Origin: Mucilaginibacter auburnensis | Lineage (GTDB): Bacteria > Bacteroidota > Bacteroidia > Sphingobacteriales > Sphingobacteriaceae | Direction: 5' to 3' | DNA length: 64,000 nt | Assembly: GCF_002797815.1 (NCBI RefSeq) | Contig: NZ_PGFJ01000001.1 | Coordinates: forward strand, 310,001-374,000 | Shown here: positions 1 through 8,603 of the stretch, in pieces | How positions within the stretch are numbered: the stretch's first letter is position 1 | Layout: each line of letters starts with the position of its first letter | Position numbers and translations under genes: made by a program | Notes under the pieces: generated by a model | What the model saw: the letters and a program-made list of their open reading frames with translations, nothing else | Told to the model about the DNA's origin: nothing | Database searches by the model: none

Positions 1-180
1 GAGCCGGCGGACATTGAGTACGTCGAGCTTCATATACGCACCCTTCTGCATGAGTTTATCGTTCGCATCATACACGTCGGTAGCGATCACGCGCTCCCAG
101 CCGTAACGTTCGCGCAGGGCCATGACCAGTTCAGTTCCGAGCTGCCCGCAGGCGCCGGTCACCAGGATCTTATCTCTCAT
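1..180 (-). CDS. NAD-dependent SDR epimerase/dehydrogenase, probable L-threonine 3-dehydrogenase (partial)
   Basis: Only the first 60 codons are in the window; the gene runs off the left edge. The N-terminus opens with a beta strand and the glycine motif GACGQLGTE (residues 9-17), the NAD-binding signature of extended short-chain dehydrogenases. It continues with an acidic residue (D39) at the end of the second strand, as expected for NAD rather than NADP. The GACGQ(L/I)GTEL form is typical of SDR-type threonine dehydrogenases and UDP-sugar epimerases in Bacteroidota. The Lrp-family regulator just upstream on the same strand fits amino-acid catabolism, so threonine dehydrogenase is the preferred reading. 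An epimerase cannot be excluded from 60 residues. Base composition is G+C rich like the next two genes. Confidence 0.72.
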   Translation of the reverse strand, partial: MRDKILVTGACGQLGTELVMALRERYGWERVIATDVYDANDKLMQKGAYMKLDVLNVRRL

Positions 181-260
181 CGCGTGACCTCCCGGATGTG
201 AAAACCGCTGAGCGGGGCGGGCAAAACCTGCAGGTAGATATATGGTATCAGTTGTTTCAT
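177..260 (-). CDS. possible 27-residue upstream ORF coupled to the dehydrogenase
   Basis: An ATG at 260-258 opens a 27-codon frame (MKQLIPYIYLQVLPAPL...) whose TGA stop overlaps the ATG of the dehydrogenase in an ATGA arrangement. The overlap suggests translational coupling or a leader peptide. There is no homology I recognise and the frame is short enough to arise by chance, so this is a weak call. Confidence 0.25.
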   Translation of the reverse strand: MKQLIPYIYLQVLPAPLSGFHIREVTR

Positions 261-361
261 TCTTTTAAAAATCCGCTTTAGAGGCTGCATGCGGCGACTT
301 TATTTTCAGGTGGACGGTTTCCGCAGTGCTTGCCGGGAAATACGGCGTTTTTCGCAAGGGC

Positions 362-838
362 CTATTTTTCAAGGGGAAAGGCCGGTTCCATCTTATATTC
401 TTTGAGCACCAGCGAGGAATGTACTTTATCGACCATGGGCAGGCAGCAAAGTTTTTGTTCGAGAAAATCCTCGTATTCAGCGGCATCGCGCAGGGTAATC
501 TGGAGGATAAAATCGTATTCGCCGGAGAGGTGCAGGCAGACCTGTACCTCGGGGTGGACCTGGATCGCAGCGGCAAAGGCTTGCAGCACGGCGGAGGCGT
601 GGCCGTTGAGTTTGACCAGGGTGATCATCAGGGTTGGACGGCCGACGAGGCGGCGGTCGAGGAGGGCGGCAAATCGGCGGATATAACCTTGTTCGCGGAG
701 TTTGGCCAGGCGTTTGCGGATCGCGGCTTCGCTTTTATGAACGGCCAGCCCGATATGGGTCGCGTCCATCCGGGCATCCTGCTGGAGGATCTCCAGGATA
801 CGGATATCGGTAGGATCGAGCTGGCCGTTTTGCGTCAT
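362..838 (-). CDS. Lrp/AsnC family transcriptional regulator
   Basis: 158 residues, the usual length of the family. Residues about 8-55 form the winged helix-turn-helix with the typical opening LDPTDIRILEILQQDAR and recognition region KSEAAIRKRLAKLREQGYI. Residues about 72-148 form the RAM (amino-acid-binding, oligomerising) domain, with the signature LSGEYDFILQITLRD. Such proteins respond to amino acids and bind DNA as dimers to octamers. The threonine-dehydrogenase-like gene about 180 bp downstream on the same strand is a plausible target. The reading frame is strongly G+C rich (the sampled line 541-600 is about 68%), unlike most of the window, so it shares origin with its GH51 and SDR neighbours. 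The effector is unknown. Confidence 0.9.
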   Translation of the reverse strand: MTQNGQLDPTDIRILEILQQDARMDATHIGLAVHKSEAAIRKRLAKLREQGYIRRFAALLDRRLVGRPTLMITLVKLNGHASAVLQAFAAAIQVHPEVQVCLHLSGEYDFILQITLRDAAEYEDFLEQKLCCLPMVDKVHSSLVLKEYKMEPAFPLEK

Positions 839-867
839 GGTTCAATATGAATTGTTGTTTTCAGTGC

Positions 868-2835
868 CTATTTCAGTTTGACTTTAATGACATTAAATGA
901 AAAAGGGGCGGCGGTAAATGAAACCTCCTTGCCGTTGGCAGTTATCGTCTTTGTATCCGGTTTGATATTATCGGGATTGGTAATACTGTTCATGATCCCC
1001 GTGCTGCCATTGGCTAAGCTGATCCAGCTGGCTTCCCCGGCGGCTGTTGTATTCGTCAGCCGGATCTGTCTGGCTTTAGGCTTGCTGCTCATATTCACCA
1101 TTTTTATCACCAGTTCGCGAGTGTTTTTGTCGACCACCGCCGAGGCCCAGCAGCTGTCCTGCCCGCAGATCGCTTTACCATCTTTGGTGAGGGGCACGAC
1201 ATCGGTGCCTCTGTTCAGCGAGAATAGTTGCTGCACGTAATAATTGGGTGTATTATAAGAGGTGGAATTATCAAACCAGATGAGGTTAGGCGTCCACTGC
1301 CAGCCGGTCACATGGGCGAAGAGAGGAGCGTAACTGGCCATATCCACGACATCCGCGTTGCGCTCGATGCCGGTCATGAAGCAGGCTTCGCTTAAGGCAG
1401 TGAGCAGGTTGTTGACATTCTTCATGCTGCCGATCCGGTCGCTTTGGGCGGCATATTCGCCGACAAAGATCTTGGGGCCTTTGCGGTCGTAGCTGTCGTA
1501 GCGGTTAGCATTATCCATGAACCATTTTGGCGTGTCGTAAAAATGCTCGTCGATGATATCTGCTTTTCGTGCCCGCAATACTGAATCCATATAAGTAAAG
1601 ACGGGGATATTGCGGCTGTAGCCGGTGGCGTTGATCAGCCGGATCTCCGGGTATTTGGCTTTAATGCGGTCGGTAAACAGTTTCAGCCGTTCGGCATATT
1701 GCGGACCCCAGTTCTCATTGCCGATGCCGAGGAGTTTCAGGTTAAAGGGAGCGGGATGGCCGAGCTCGGCGCGTTTTTTACCCCAATAGGTGCTGGTGCT
1801 GCCATTCGCAAATTCGATGAGGTCGAGGGCATCGGTGATAAACGGTTCCAACTCGTTGATAGGTACGACTTCGGCGGCATCGAACTGACAAGACATGCCG
1901 ACGTTAATGATGGGCAAGGGCGCGGCGCCAATGTCTTCAGCCAGCTGGAAATATTCATAAAAACCAAGTCCGAAGCTTTCCATGTAGTCGGGGGTTTGGC
2001 GGTCCGGTACATCGTCAGCCCAGATGCTTTGCACCATTTCGCGATTCTCTAATGGGCCGATGGTGTGCTTCCACTGGTAACGGTGTACCAGCTGGTTGCC
2101 TTCGACGATGCAGCCGCCGGGGAAACGAAGGAACCCGGGCTTAAGGTCGGCGAGTTTCTGCACGAGGTCGGCGCGGAGGCCGCCTTTGCGATTTTTCCAG
2201 GTATCTGATGGGAAGAGCGAAATGCGGTCGACGTCGAGTTTGCCGGAGCCTTCGAAGATGACCAGAAGCTTGCCTCTTGTAGCGGTGTCGATCGGTGTAA
2301 TGCTGACTTCCTGGCTATGCCAATCTTTAGCATCATTGTCCGGGGTCATTTCGGTTCTGGCGAGGATCTTGTTGTTGCCGCTGAACAGAAAAATCCGGAC
2401 GTGGATACCGGGTGTTTGTTGGCGGTAGCGCAGCGTCAGGTTATAAGGGAGGCCTTTTTTAAAGGACATGCCTTCATCGAAACCAGTATTTATCAGGCCC
2501 ACCGTGTCTCTGGCACGGAGGTCGACTTGCATATACTTGGGGTTGGCGGCATTGGTCGCTATTTGGTTGACGACCATAAAGATGCCGTCCCGCAGTTGGG
2601 GTGAGGGCCAGGTGCTCCAGGCGGTCAGGGGCTTGGGGAAATCGAAGCTGCGGTTCTCCACCATTTCGGCGTAGACGCCGCCATCGGCGGCGCGGTTAAT
2701 GTCTTCGAAGAAGAGTCCCCAAAGGGTTGAAGGAACTTTGGCTTTGGTGGATTTAGTGCTGACTTGATAAAAGTCTTGAGAAAATCCGGACGCAACTATC
2801 GCTATAAAGCCCAAAAAGAGCAGTAATTTTTTCAT
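868..2835 (-). CDS. alpha-L-arabinofuranosidase, GH51, exported
   Basis: 655 residues with a Sec signal peptide (MKKLLLFLGFIAIVASGFSQ). The segment LWGLFFEDINRAADGGVYAE (39-57) is a GH51 hallmark. Residues about 85-210 look like the carbohydrate-binding insert often seen in Bacteroidota and fungal members. The catalytic barrel follows: acid/base E374 in GIGNENWGPQY and nucleophile E460 in KIFVGEYAAQ. The C-terminal beta domain runs to VIKVKLK. The enzyme removes terminal arabinofuranosyl groups from arabinoxylan or arabinan in the periplasm or outside the cell. Its ATG overlaps the stop of the truncated nuclease gene upstream (ATGA), but the composition differs sharply across that boundary, so this is not a natural operon. 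It is also separate from the SusCD locus at 7.5-20.7 kb. Confidence 0.93.
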   Translation of the reverse strand: MKKLLLFLGFIAIVASGFSQDFYQVSTKSTKAKVPSTLWGLFFEDINRAADGGVYAEMVENRSFDFPKPLTAWSTWPSPQLRDGIFMVVNQIATNAANPKYMQVDLRARDTVGLINTGFDEGMSFKKGLPYNLTLRYRQQTPGIHVRIFLFSGNNKILARTEMTPDNDAKDWHSQEVSITPIDTATRGKLLVIFEGSGKLDVDRISLFPSDTWKNRKGGLRADLVQKLADLKPGFLRFPGGCIVEGNQLVHRYQWKHTIGPLENREMVQSIWADDVPDRQTPDYMESFGLGFYEYFQLAEDIGAAPLPIINVGMSCQFDAAEVVPINELEPFITDALDLIEFANGSTSTYWGKKRAELGHPAPFNLKLLGIGNENWGPQYAERLKLFTDRIKAKYPEIRLINATGYSRNIPVFTYMDSVLRARKADIIDEHFYDTPKWFMDNANRYDSYDRKGPKIFVGEYAAQSDRIGSMKNVNNLLTALSEACFMTGIERNADVVDMASYAPLFAHVTGWQWTPNLIWFDNSTSYNTPNYYVQQLFSLNRGTDVVPLTKDGKAICGQDSCWASAVVDKNTRELVIKMVNMSSKPKARQIRLTNTTAAGEASWISLANGSTGIMNSITNPDNIKPDTKTITANGKEVSFTAAPFSFNVIKVKLK

Positions 2836-4142
2836 GTATTTCGAATGTTATTGTTTGTCGTATCATATTCACGGTGTTCGACAGTATCTCTAATATCCTG
2901 AACATCTGATTTCCCCACGCCATTTTTGTAAGCCTTACATTGCACGATCACATTAATGGTCATGTACGGGTCCTCATCTGGAGAAAGACTATCCTTAGAG
3001 ACGACCCACTCGGCAACAAGATCCGCCCCTTTATCACGCTCCCTGGTATGGGCAAGCTTTCTTACTCTATTGACATTAGGCTCCCTCTCCAGAAGCTCTT
3101 TAATTAGGTCTTCGAAGACATCATCCTGGATCTTGTCGGCCCATTTGAGGGCGTGCGGCTTAAAAAGCACATCGAATTCTGTCTGATGCCGTTCCCTAAC
3201 CTTCTCACGTTCTTTTTTAAACCGACTTACTCCGCATTTTGTATCTACGGTGAGAATAACCCGTTCACCGACAGCAACAATCTTATTTTCCAAAATGACC
3301 AAGTCAGGCAACTTCTCTTCCAGTTGCTTGAAATATTCGTATAGCTTTTTTCTGACCGAGTTACTTAAGTAATGTTGAAACTGATCGACCACAATCAGGT
3401 CGCCGCTAATCCCTTTGATTATCTGGGATGATGAACGAGATAAAGCATGAAAGAAAGGCATAATCTCCGGGGAATCGATCAGAGTGACCTTTGTTTTGAA
3501 ATTCCGATAGTAAAACCAAGTTGGCAACGTTCGCTCCATGTAGTTCGTCAACATCGGGTCATCGCCCGCTACTTTTTTTGCTCGATTCAATCTTGCTTTT
3601 TCTATGTCTTTTCGACGATACTCAAAATCATATTTTAGTTCCTTGCGACAATTTTCACATGGACAGCCTCCATATAATTCCCAAACGTATTGCTCGAACA
3701 TTGATAAAGACCCTACTAGCTCATCCAATTTTTCCAAATCAACTGTTTTCGCGTTGATAAGCCCCGGGTGGATTTGCTCCGGGATCAGATAATTGCCATA
3801 GATCTCTGCATCCGCTCCAGTCGCCGGATTATGAACCATGATTGTAAATATCGAACATAGGTTCAATTTCTTTAGAAATACCGCAAAAAACACCGTAAAA
3901 CTATCATGTAGATCTGTCCGCTCACCGCCATAGAACCAAGAGTTCGTACGACAATAATAGTTGAAACGAATCGTCTCGTCATTATCGATCCATAAGCGAA
4001 TGCGTAAGCCTATATAACGGCTAGTCCAAACTGAAATGGTATTTGTGCCGTGGTTTTGGATCTCAAGACCCCAACCCTCCGCTTTCTCCACAATGTGGCT
4101 GATTATGGAATGGTCGGCGGGTTCTTTTATTGGGTCACGCAT
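2832..4142 (-). CDS. Mrr-like restriction-endonuclease-fold protein, C-terminally truncated
   Basis: 436 residues as it stands. The N-terminal about 330 residues are unrecognised; they contain a Cys cluster CPCENC (160-165) that might bind metal. From about residue 340 there is a PD-(D/E)xK nuclease domain of the Mrr type: F343-E344-D345 (FEDLI), the catalytic D374 in KGADLVAE, and Q401-x-K403 in VQCKAYK, followed by VGKSDVQDIRDTVEH. Family members normally continue from here with a strand and helices (a GYFL-type segment), but this protein loses similarity after HREYD (residue 427, about base 2,861) and stops within nine codons. The truncation coincides with a jump in base composition and the start of a foreign-looking GH51 gene. 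It could be a disrupted defence nuclease or an artefact of assembly. Substrate unknown. Confidence 0.7.
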   Translation of the reverse strand: MRDPIKEPADHSIISHIVEKAEGWGLEIQNHGTNTISVWTSRYIGLRIRLWIDNDETIRFNYYCRTNSWFYGGERTDLHDSFTVFFAVFLKKLNLCSIFTIMVHNPATGADAEIYGNYLIPEQIHPGLINAKTVDLEKLDELVGSLSMFEQYVWELYGGCPCENCRKELKYDFEYRRKDIEKARLNRAKKVAGDDPMLTNYMERTLPTWFYYRNFKTKVTLIDSPEIMPFFHALSRSSSQIIKGISGDLIVVDQFQHYLSNSVRKKLYEYFKQLEEKLPDLVILENKIVAVGERVILTVDTKCGVSRFKKEREKVRERHQTEFDVLFKPHALKWADKIQDDVFEDLIKELLEREPNVNRVRKLAHTRERDKGADLVAEWVVSKDSLSPDEDPYMTINVIVQCKAYKNGVGKSDVQDIRDTVEHREYDTTNNNIRNT

Positions 4143-4669
4143 TTGAAAAATAAAGATGAAAATACGTAAACTTGAATAAATGTCAGCTGCCTACTATTGT
4201 TAATTTAACATATTGGATGTACATTTGTCTGAGCGATTCAAAATCGATCAATTCGAATCAAAATATTCGGTTACCAAAACGGTTACCTGGAGATAAGAAA
4301 TACCGATCTATAAGGTCAAAAAAGGCATGTTTGCGGACCCGTCCATTCCGCAGAAAAGGGTGTCGAAACCCACCAAAAGCTCTCGTTTCAGACTAGGTTT
4401 GGATCAAGCAGAATAATTGGGGGATCGAATGTTTAAACAACTCTGCAGTCACTGCCTCTAACATTCAATCCGTGGCGATCAGATTGTATAATGTATAAGC
4501 AGTTTGCAGCATTTTTAGTATTTCGTCGCCGGATCGATTGTCTCTTTTCAATTGGGGATGTTAATCCATGTACAGTCTGCAAAGCCATTGGCCATAGTTT
4601 TCTCACCTCAACGGATGGCATCGTTCACCATTGTACTATCTAGAAACTGCTCAAAATGATGATCTTGAT
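4143..4669. other. 527-bp gap without a supported gene
   Basis: This stretch lies between the truncated nuclease and the beta-helix gene. It holds two short open frames (74 codons on +, 62 codons on -) with no recognisable motif and no convincing start signal; I treat both as chance. No tRNA, repeat or transposase remnant was recognised. It lies next to the damaged nuclease gene, so it may be decayed accessory DNA. Confidence 0.5.
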
Positions 4670-7429
4670 CTACCTTAATATAGTTAAAGGACCTTTGAGC
4701 GGCGCACACCCGGCCCCAAGGTCAATCAAATAGTAATATGTGCCCACCGGCAGGTCTTTGTTATTTAATTTCCCTGTAAACGCTGAAGAATAGCCGCGGG
4801 AGTGATATACTTCAGCACCTATTCTATTGAAAACCCTGACGGTTAGATTCGGATAATCGGTTACATTAGTAATATTCCACGTATCGTTTACGCCATCGTT
4901 GTTGGGTGTAAAGAAATTTGGAATATTTATACCCGCCCCTATTACGTGAACGCTTAACGCTGTCCGGGGACTAACGCAAGATCCAGATTCCAAAGAAATA
5001 TAATAGATAGTATTACCGGTAACATTTTCTGCAAAACTGCCTGTGTTATTTTCCTGTAAAGGCACCTGCGCTGTTGCAGAGCCATAAAGTTTGTATTTGC
5101 CCTTAGCCGGATTGATAACCCTAAGCTGCGCTACACCCGGATAGCAAATTTCCACCGACGCTACCTTAGGTGCAGACAAAACAACATCGCGGGCAGGAAT
5201 ATCAAAACTAAGCGCCACGCGGCTGCAATCTGTATTATCAGCTCCTGCAATAGTTAAAGTGTAAGTGCCTGCTTTTGCCGATGTGAGGGTTTGAGCAGTA
5301 CCTACTGTTATACCAGAGGCATCCTTCCAGGTAAAATGGTATGGCGCTACACCGCCGTTTACCTGCACACCGCTAATGCTACCCGTTGCAGAACTGCAAT
5401 TATCCGGCATAATAACAACACTATTAACGTTTGCCTGAAGTGGCGCACCCGTTGAGGGAGTGCTTGTTGCAGTAAGAATAACAGGCCCATAACTGGTCTC
5501 GCATCCCGATACGGTTGTTAGCTTGAGGTAATAAGTTCCGGCCCCAACATTTTTAAGGTCTATAAAAGTACCTACCGTTTTTTGATCAGCATCAATCCAA
5601 CGTACAGAAACCGGATCAGCGTAATTTTGATTAACTATGATCAAGCCCATAATGCTTCCATTTTTTGAATCACAAAAAGGCTGCTGCACTTTAAGGTAGT
5701 AGTCATTCACCCTCACGTTAAAATCCTGAATATCATAGAACATTGTTTCTGCAGAACAATAACTACCGGCCACCAATTTATATCCACCAGGCGGCACACC
5801 TATAAGATCTAATGACGTTGACACAACCTTTCCGTCCCTGTCAAGCCATCTAATGTTATCTGTATTAAATACTTTGACCTTCCTGATAGAACCAAGCTGT
5901 CCGCATCTGGCATCCGTTATCTGTACCTCATCTGCATTTACTGTAATTTGCGTAAAGTTTGATGATTTTTTGCCCACATGCGAATTAGCAATCACAAAAG
6001 CATTTACAGGGTTTGCAAATGTATATCTCCATACCCCTGCAGCATCTGCAAACGTAGTGGCTATTAATTTGTAGGGCGAACAATGGGTATTACATTGGTC
6101 GGCCTGAAAAAGATCTACAATAGCGCCAGGCGAGGTTGTACCGCTAATGGAAGTATTTGTTGCGCTTGTTACTTTTATTAAAGGGATGTCATCATAGCCC
6201 GAATCAAAATCATTAATGGAGATACATTGAAATGAGTTTCGCATAAGCAGCAAATTAGTTACTGCGGCTATTGCAACACCATATTCAGAATTAGCGAAAA
6301 CATTTGCCTGCGCTGGGTCTGTATCTCCAACCTGCAGATCTCCAAGAAACCGTGTTAAGGAAACTGCTGTACCTCTGCCCATGTATGGATCATTTCTGTT
6401 GAAATTTAAAGGCAGGGTAGCACTGCGGTCTGTACCAAACCAGTTATGTTTAATTATTGCCTTGCCTTTTAAAAAATCAAGCTTTAGTCCATAATCAACG
6501 TAGTGGCTGAGAACATTTCCCGTAAATAGAATATCAATAAGGGTGTTTGGATCGGTTGGGTTGATATCACCGCCAACAATTTTTACACCCGCCATACTGC
6601 GCTTGTTGGTAGTTTTCCCGTCGCCTTCAACGCCAATATTGTTGTCAATAAATACAAGCTTAGACAGCTCTGTTGTATTGGCAAGCGAAACAACTAAATG
6701 TGTCAACAATACGTTACCTGCGCCGGGTTCGCCAAAATTCAAGCCAATAATGCGTTGTAAATAAATGGTACCCGTATCGCCCGGATCTTTGTTGCTCGTT
6801 CTTCTTTGAAACGTGTTGGCAACTATAGTTAGTTCCCGGCAGTCGGTCATTTCTATGCTTTGCTGGTTGTATCCGTCAAACCAATTGCCTTTACCTGCTT
6901 TTCCTATAGTGATACGTTTTCCGTTAGTTATCACTATTCCACTGCGGCGGGAGCGGTTAGGGTCTGATGATCCGGGTAAATTTGTATCCCAAAATAAAAA
7001 GCCATAAACCTCTAAATCATGTACACCATTACCCTGAAATACGTTAAAATCATTTAACGGCTGAATAGTAGATTTTATAACTACATTTGTATTTACTGTG
7101 CCGGCAATAATATTTCCGGGCTGACTTGTTGCATCGATGATCAAATTAGACGAAACATCCGGCAGTTGAGTGTTAACTGTAATAGTGAAATCAGCTTCGG
7201 TAGAGCCCGGCAGGTTAAATAATATGCGGTCTGGCGAGGTATCGCCATTAGCCGCGGCGGCTGTAAGCGCTGCCCGTAAAGTGCCGGTACCACTATCTGC
7301 CTTTGACGTTACCAGGATATCTTCAGCGGCCACATTGGTAACAGCAAAAAGTAGCACAAAAAAAAGCAAAGCATTTTTAATGCATTTTTTTGAGATGCAA
7401 CTTACAACTATATAAACACCACCCGGCAT
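4670..7429 (-). CDS. secreted beta-helix protein with type IX secretion type-B sorting domain
   Basis: 919 residues. A hydrophobic export segment (NALLFFVLLFAVTNVAAE, about 19-36) is followed by DSGTGTLRAALTAAA, the usual opening of right-handed beta-helix surface proteins. Residues to about 450 continue with NNIGV- and N-x-F-type turns of such a helix, then several Ig-like/SprB-like repeats with phrases such as GSISGVQVNGGVAPYHFTW. The last about 89 residues are the gliding-motility-associated C-terminal domain, with the signature FFTPNNDGVNDTW and GTYYYLIDL, which directs export and surface display through the type IX system. The only in-frame ATG is at 7429. A hairpin separates it from the SusCD locus upstream, so it may be a separate unit. 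Function is probably adhesion or polysaccharide binding; no lyase active site could be assigned. Confidence 0.85.
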   Translation of the reverse strand: MPGGVYIVVSCISKKCIKNALLFFVLLFAVTNVAAEDILVTSKADSGTGTLRAALTAAAANGDTSPDRILFNLPGSTEADFTITVNTQLPDVSSNLIIDATSQPGNIIAGTVNTNVVIKSTIQPLNDFNVFQGNGVHDLEVYGFLFWDTNLPGSSDPNRSRRSGIVITNGKRITIGKAGKGNWFDGYNQQSIEMTDCRELTIVANTFQRRTSNKDPGDTGTIYLQRIIGLNFGEPGAGNVLLTHLVVSLANTTELSKLVFIDNNIGVEGDGKTTNKRSMAGVKIVGGDINPTDPNTLIDILFTGNVLSHYVDYGLKLDFLKGKAIIKHNWFGTDRSATLPLNFNRNDPYMGRGTAVSLTRFLGDLQVGDTDPAQANVFANSEYGVAIAAVTNLLLMRNSFQCISINDFDSGYDDIPLIKVTSATNTSISGTTSPGAIVDLFQADQCNTHCSPYKLIATTFADAAGVWRYTFANPVNAFVIANSHVGKKSSNFTQITVNADEVQITDARCGQLGSIRKVKVFNTDNIRWLDRDGKVVSTSLDLIGVPPGGYKLVAGSYCSAETMFYDIQDFNVRVNDYYLKVQQPFCDSKNGSIMGLIIVNQNYADPVSVRWIDADQKTVGTFIDLKNVGAGTYYLKLTTVSGCETSYGPVILTATSTPSTGAPLQANVNSVVIMPDNCSSATGSISGVQVNGGVAPYHFTWKDASGITVGTAQTLTSAKAGTYTLTIAGADNTDCSRVALSFDIPARDVVLSAPKVASVEICYPGVAQLRVINPAKGKYKLYGSATAQVPLQENNTGSFAENVTGNTIYYISLESGSCVSPRTALSVHVIGAGINIPNFFTPNNDGVNDTWNITNVTDYPNLTVRVFNRIGAEVYHSRGYSSAFTGKLNNKDLPVGTYYYLIDLGAGCAPLKGPLTILR

Positions 7430-7487
7430 GCTGTTATATCAATTAGATTTATAAGTGGTTAACTAAACATATAATGCAAAACAGCAG

Positions 7488-7517
7488 ACCTTGCATTTGA
7501 GCCGGGCCTGCTGTTTG
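7488..7517 (-). terminator. hairpin at the end of the SusCD operon
   Basis: AAACAGCAG and CTGCTGTTT arms (9-bp stem) lie just after the stop of the DUF1735 gene at 7541. The transcript strand ends the stem in CTGCTGTTTTG. It is a plausible terminator with a fairly large loop. Confidence 0.6.
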
Positions 7518-7540
7518 TGGTATTTATATTTTGTTTTTAG

Positions 7541-8578
7541 TTACTTGATCACTACATCAAAATATTCGGCTTTTAAACCCCTGTCGCGTACTACCAACGT
7601 ATCTTTGGTAGCGTAGGTTACATTCAGGTTTTTAAAATTAACCGTATAGTCTAAATAAATCGCACTTCGGTCTGTTCCTCCTATGCTGTTCTTCTCGCCT
7701 TTTGAAACAAACTTACCTGTACCTGTAATGTCAAAACTGGCGGGGTTGTTACCACTTACCGTACAAGTGCCGTTGTCTGCAAATGTGAGCACTAATGTAA
7801 ACGGAACAGTAGTACCAGCACTGTTTTTAATTGACAATGGCAGGTTAGCCTGGGTTAACGAACCTGTCGTAATGTTAACTACCTGGTTATTTTCAACATA
7901 TGGCGTACGCCTAACTGCCGTTGAAGTTGTTCCGCCGGCAGGTGTAATTTGATCTACACCTCTTCTTAGATAATTACCATGCCATGGGTTAACATATTTT
8001 ACGCCATACAGTATGTAATCTTTAGGTGCAGTTACCCAATCTGACGCCTTTACCCGCAAAGGGTTTGGAACGCTGGTGCTACCTTTCAAAATCGAATCTG
8101 CACCGGTAACTTTAGTCATTACCAATGGGATAACATAATTTGCTTTTAATGCTGACGGATCAGCAAAAAAAGCATCGGTTAATTTAACTTCAACACCACC
8201 CAACAAGCTTCCGGCAGGAATTTTTATCTGGTTAGATGCTAACTGATAATATTGAGTAGGCATAGCTACAATTTTAGGTCCGTTGTTGTTGAAGTATAGA
8301 TTATTCAACAAAGTCTCATCTACTCTTACATCTATCAACACGTCTTTCTTATTGTCATAAACGCCGCCCATAGTTGCTTTAATAGACACCTTATGCTGAT
8401 TATCTAAAGAATTATCCACAAAAAGATCTTCGCCCAACTCAACGGTACGCAAAGGATACTGACTGGCAAAATAAACGGTAGAGTAACTAAAATTAGGATA
8501 CACAATCGGAGCATTTTTGCATGATGCCAACAAGCCCGCCGAAGCCGCCAACCCTATAATTAATTTATTGATTTTCAT
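7541..8578 (-). CDS. DUF1735/BT_3987-like surface lipoprotein
   Basis: 345 residues with a lipoprotein signal (MKINKLIIGLAASAGLLASC, lipid-modified C20). Residues about 30-170 resemble the DUF1735 (BT_3987-type) domain found in proteins encoded downstream of SusD: STVYFASQYPLRTVELGED, then LIDVRVDETLLNN and a PAGSLLGGVEVKLTD motif. The remainder is a beta-rich domain ending DRGLKAEYFDVVIK. It is the last gene of the SusC-SusD-SusC-SusD series, 25 bp after SusD. By analogy it is an outer-membrane-anchored glycan- or ligand-binding protein. The ligand is unknown. Confidence 0.85.
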   Translation of the reverse strand: MKINKLIIGLAASAGLLASCKNAPIVYPNFSYSTVYFASQYPLRTVELGEDLFVDNSLDNQHKVSIKATMGGVYDNKKDVLIDVRVDETLLNNLYFNNNGPKIVAMPTQYYQLASNQIKIPAGSLLGGVEVKLTDAFFADPSALKANYVIPLVMTKVTGADSILKGSTSVPNPLRVKASDWVTAPKDYILYGVKYVNPWHGNYLRRGVDQITPAGGTTSTAVRRTPYVENNQVVNITTGSLTQANLPLSIKNSAGTTVPFTLVLTFADNGTCTVSGNNPASFDITGTGKFVSKGEKNSIGGTDRSAIYLDYTVNFKNLNVTYATKDTLVVRDRGLKAEYFDVVIK

Positions 8579-8603
8579 TTTTCTTAATTTAAACTCATTA
8601 TAA

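Noticed and set aside
326..850. Long plus-strand open frame of 174 codons over the Lrp gene
   Set aside because: It is a shadow in G+C-rich DNA, antisense to a clear Lrp/AsnC protein, with no recognisable motif.
4345..4375. Sequence resembling a tRNA T-arm (GGGTGTCGAAACCC)
   Set aside because: The stem has only four pairs and no acceptor, D or anticodon arms can be drawn around it.
4172..4621. Two short frames (74 and 62 codons) in the gap after the truncated nuclease
   Set aside because: No motif, ribosome site or conserved composition; they read as chance frames in AT-rich DNA.
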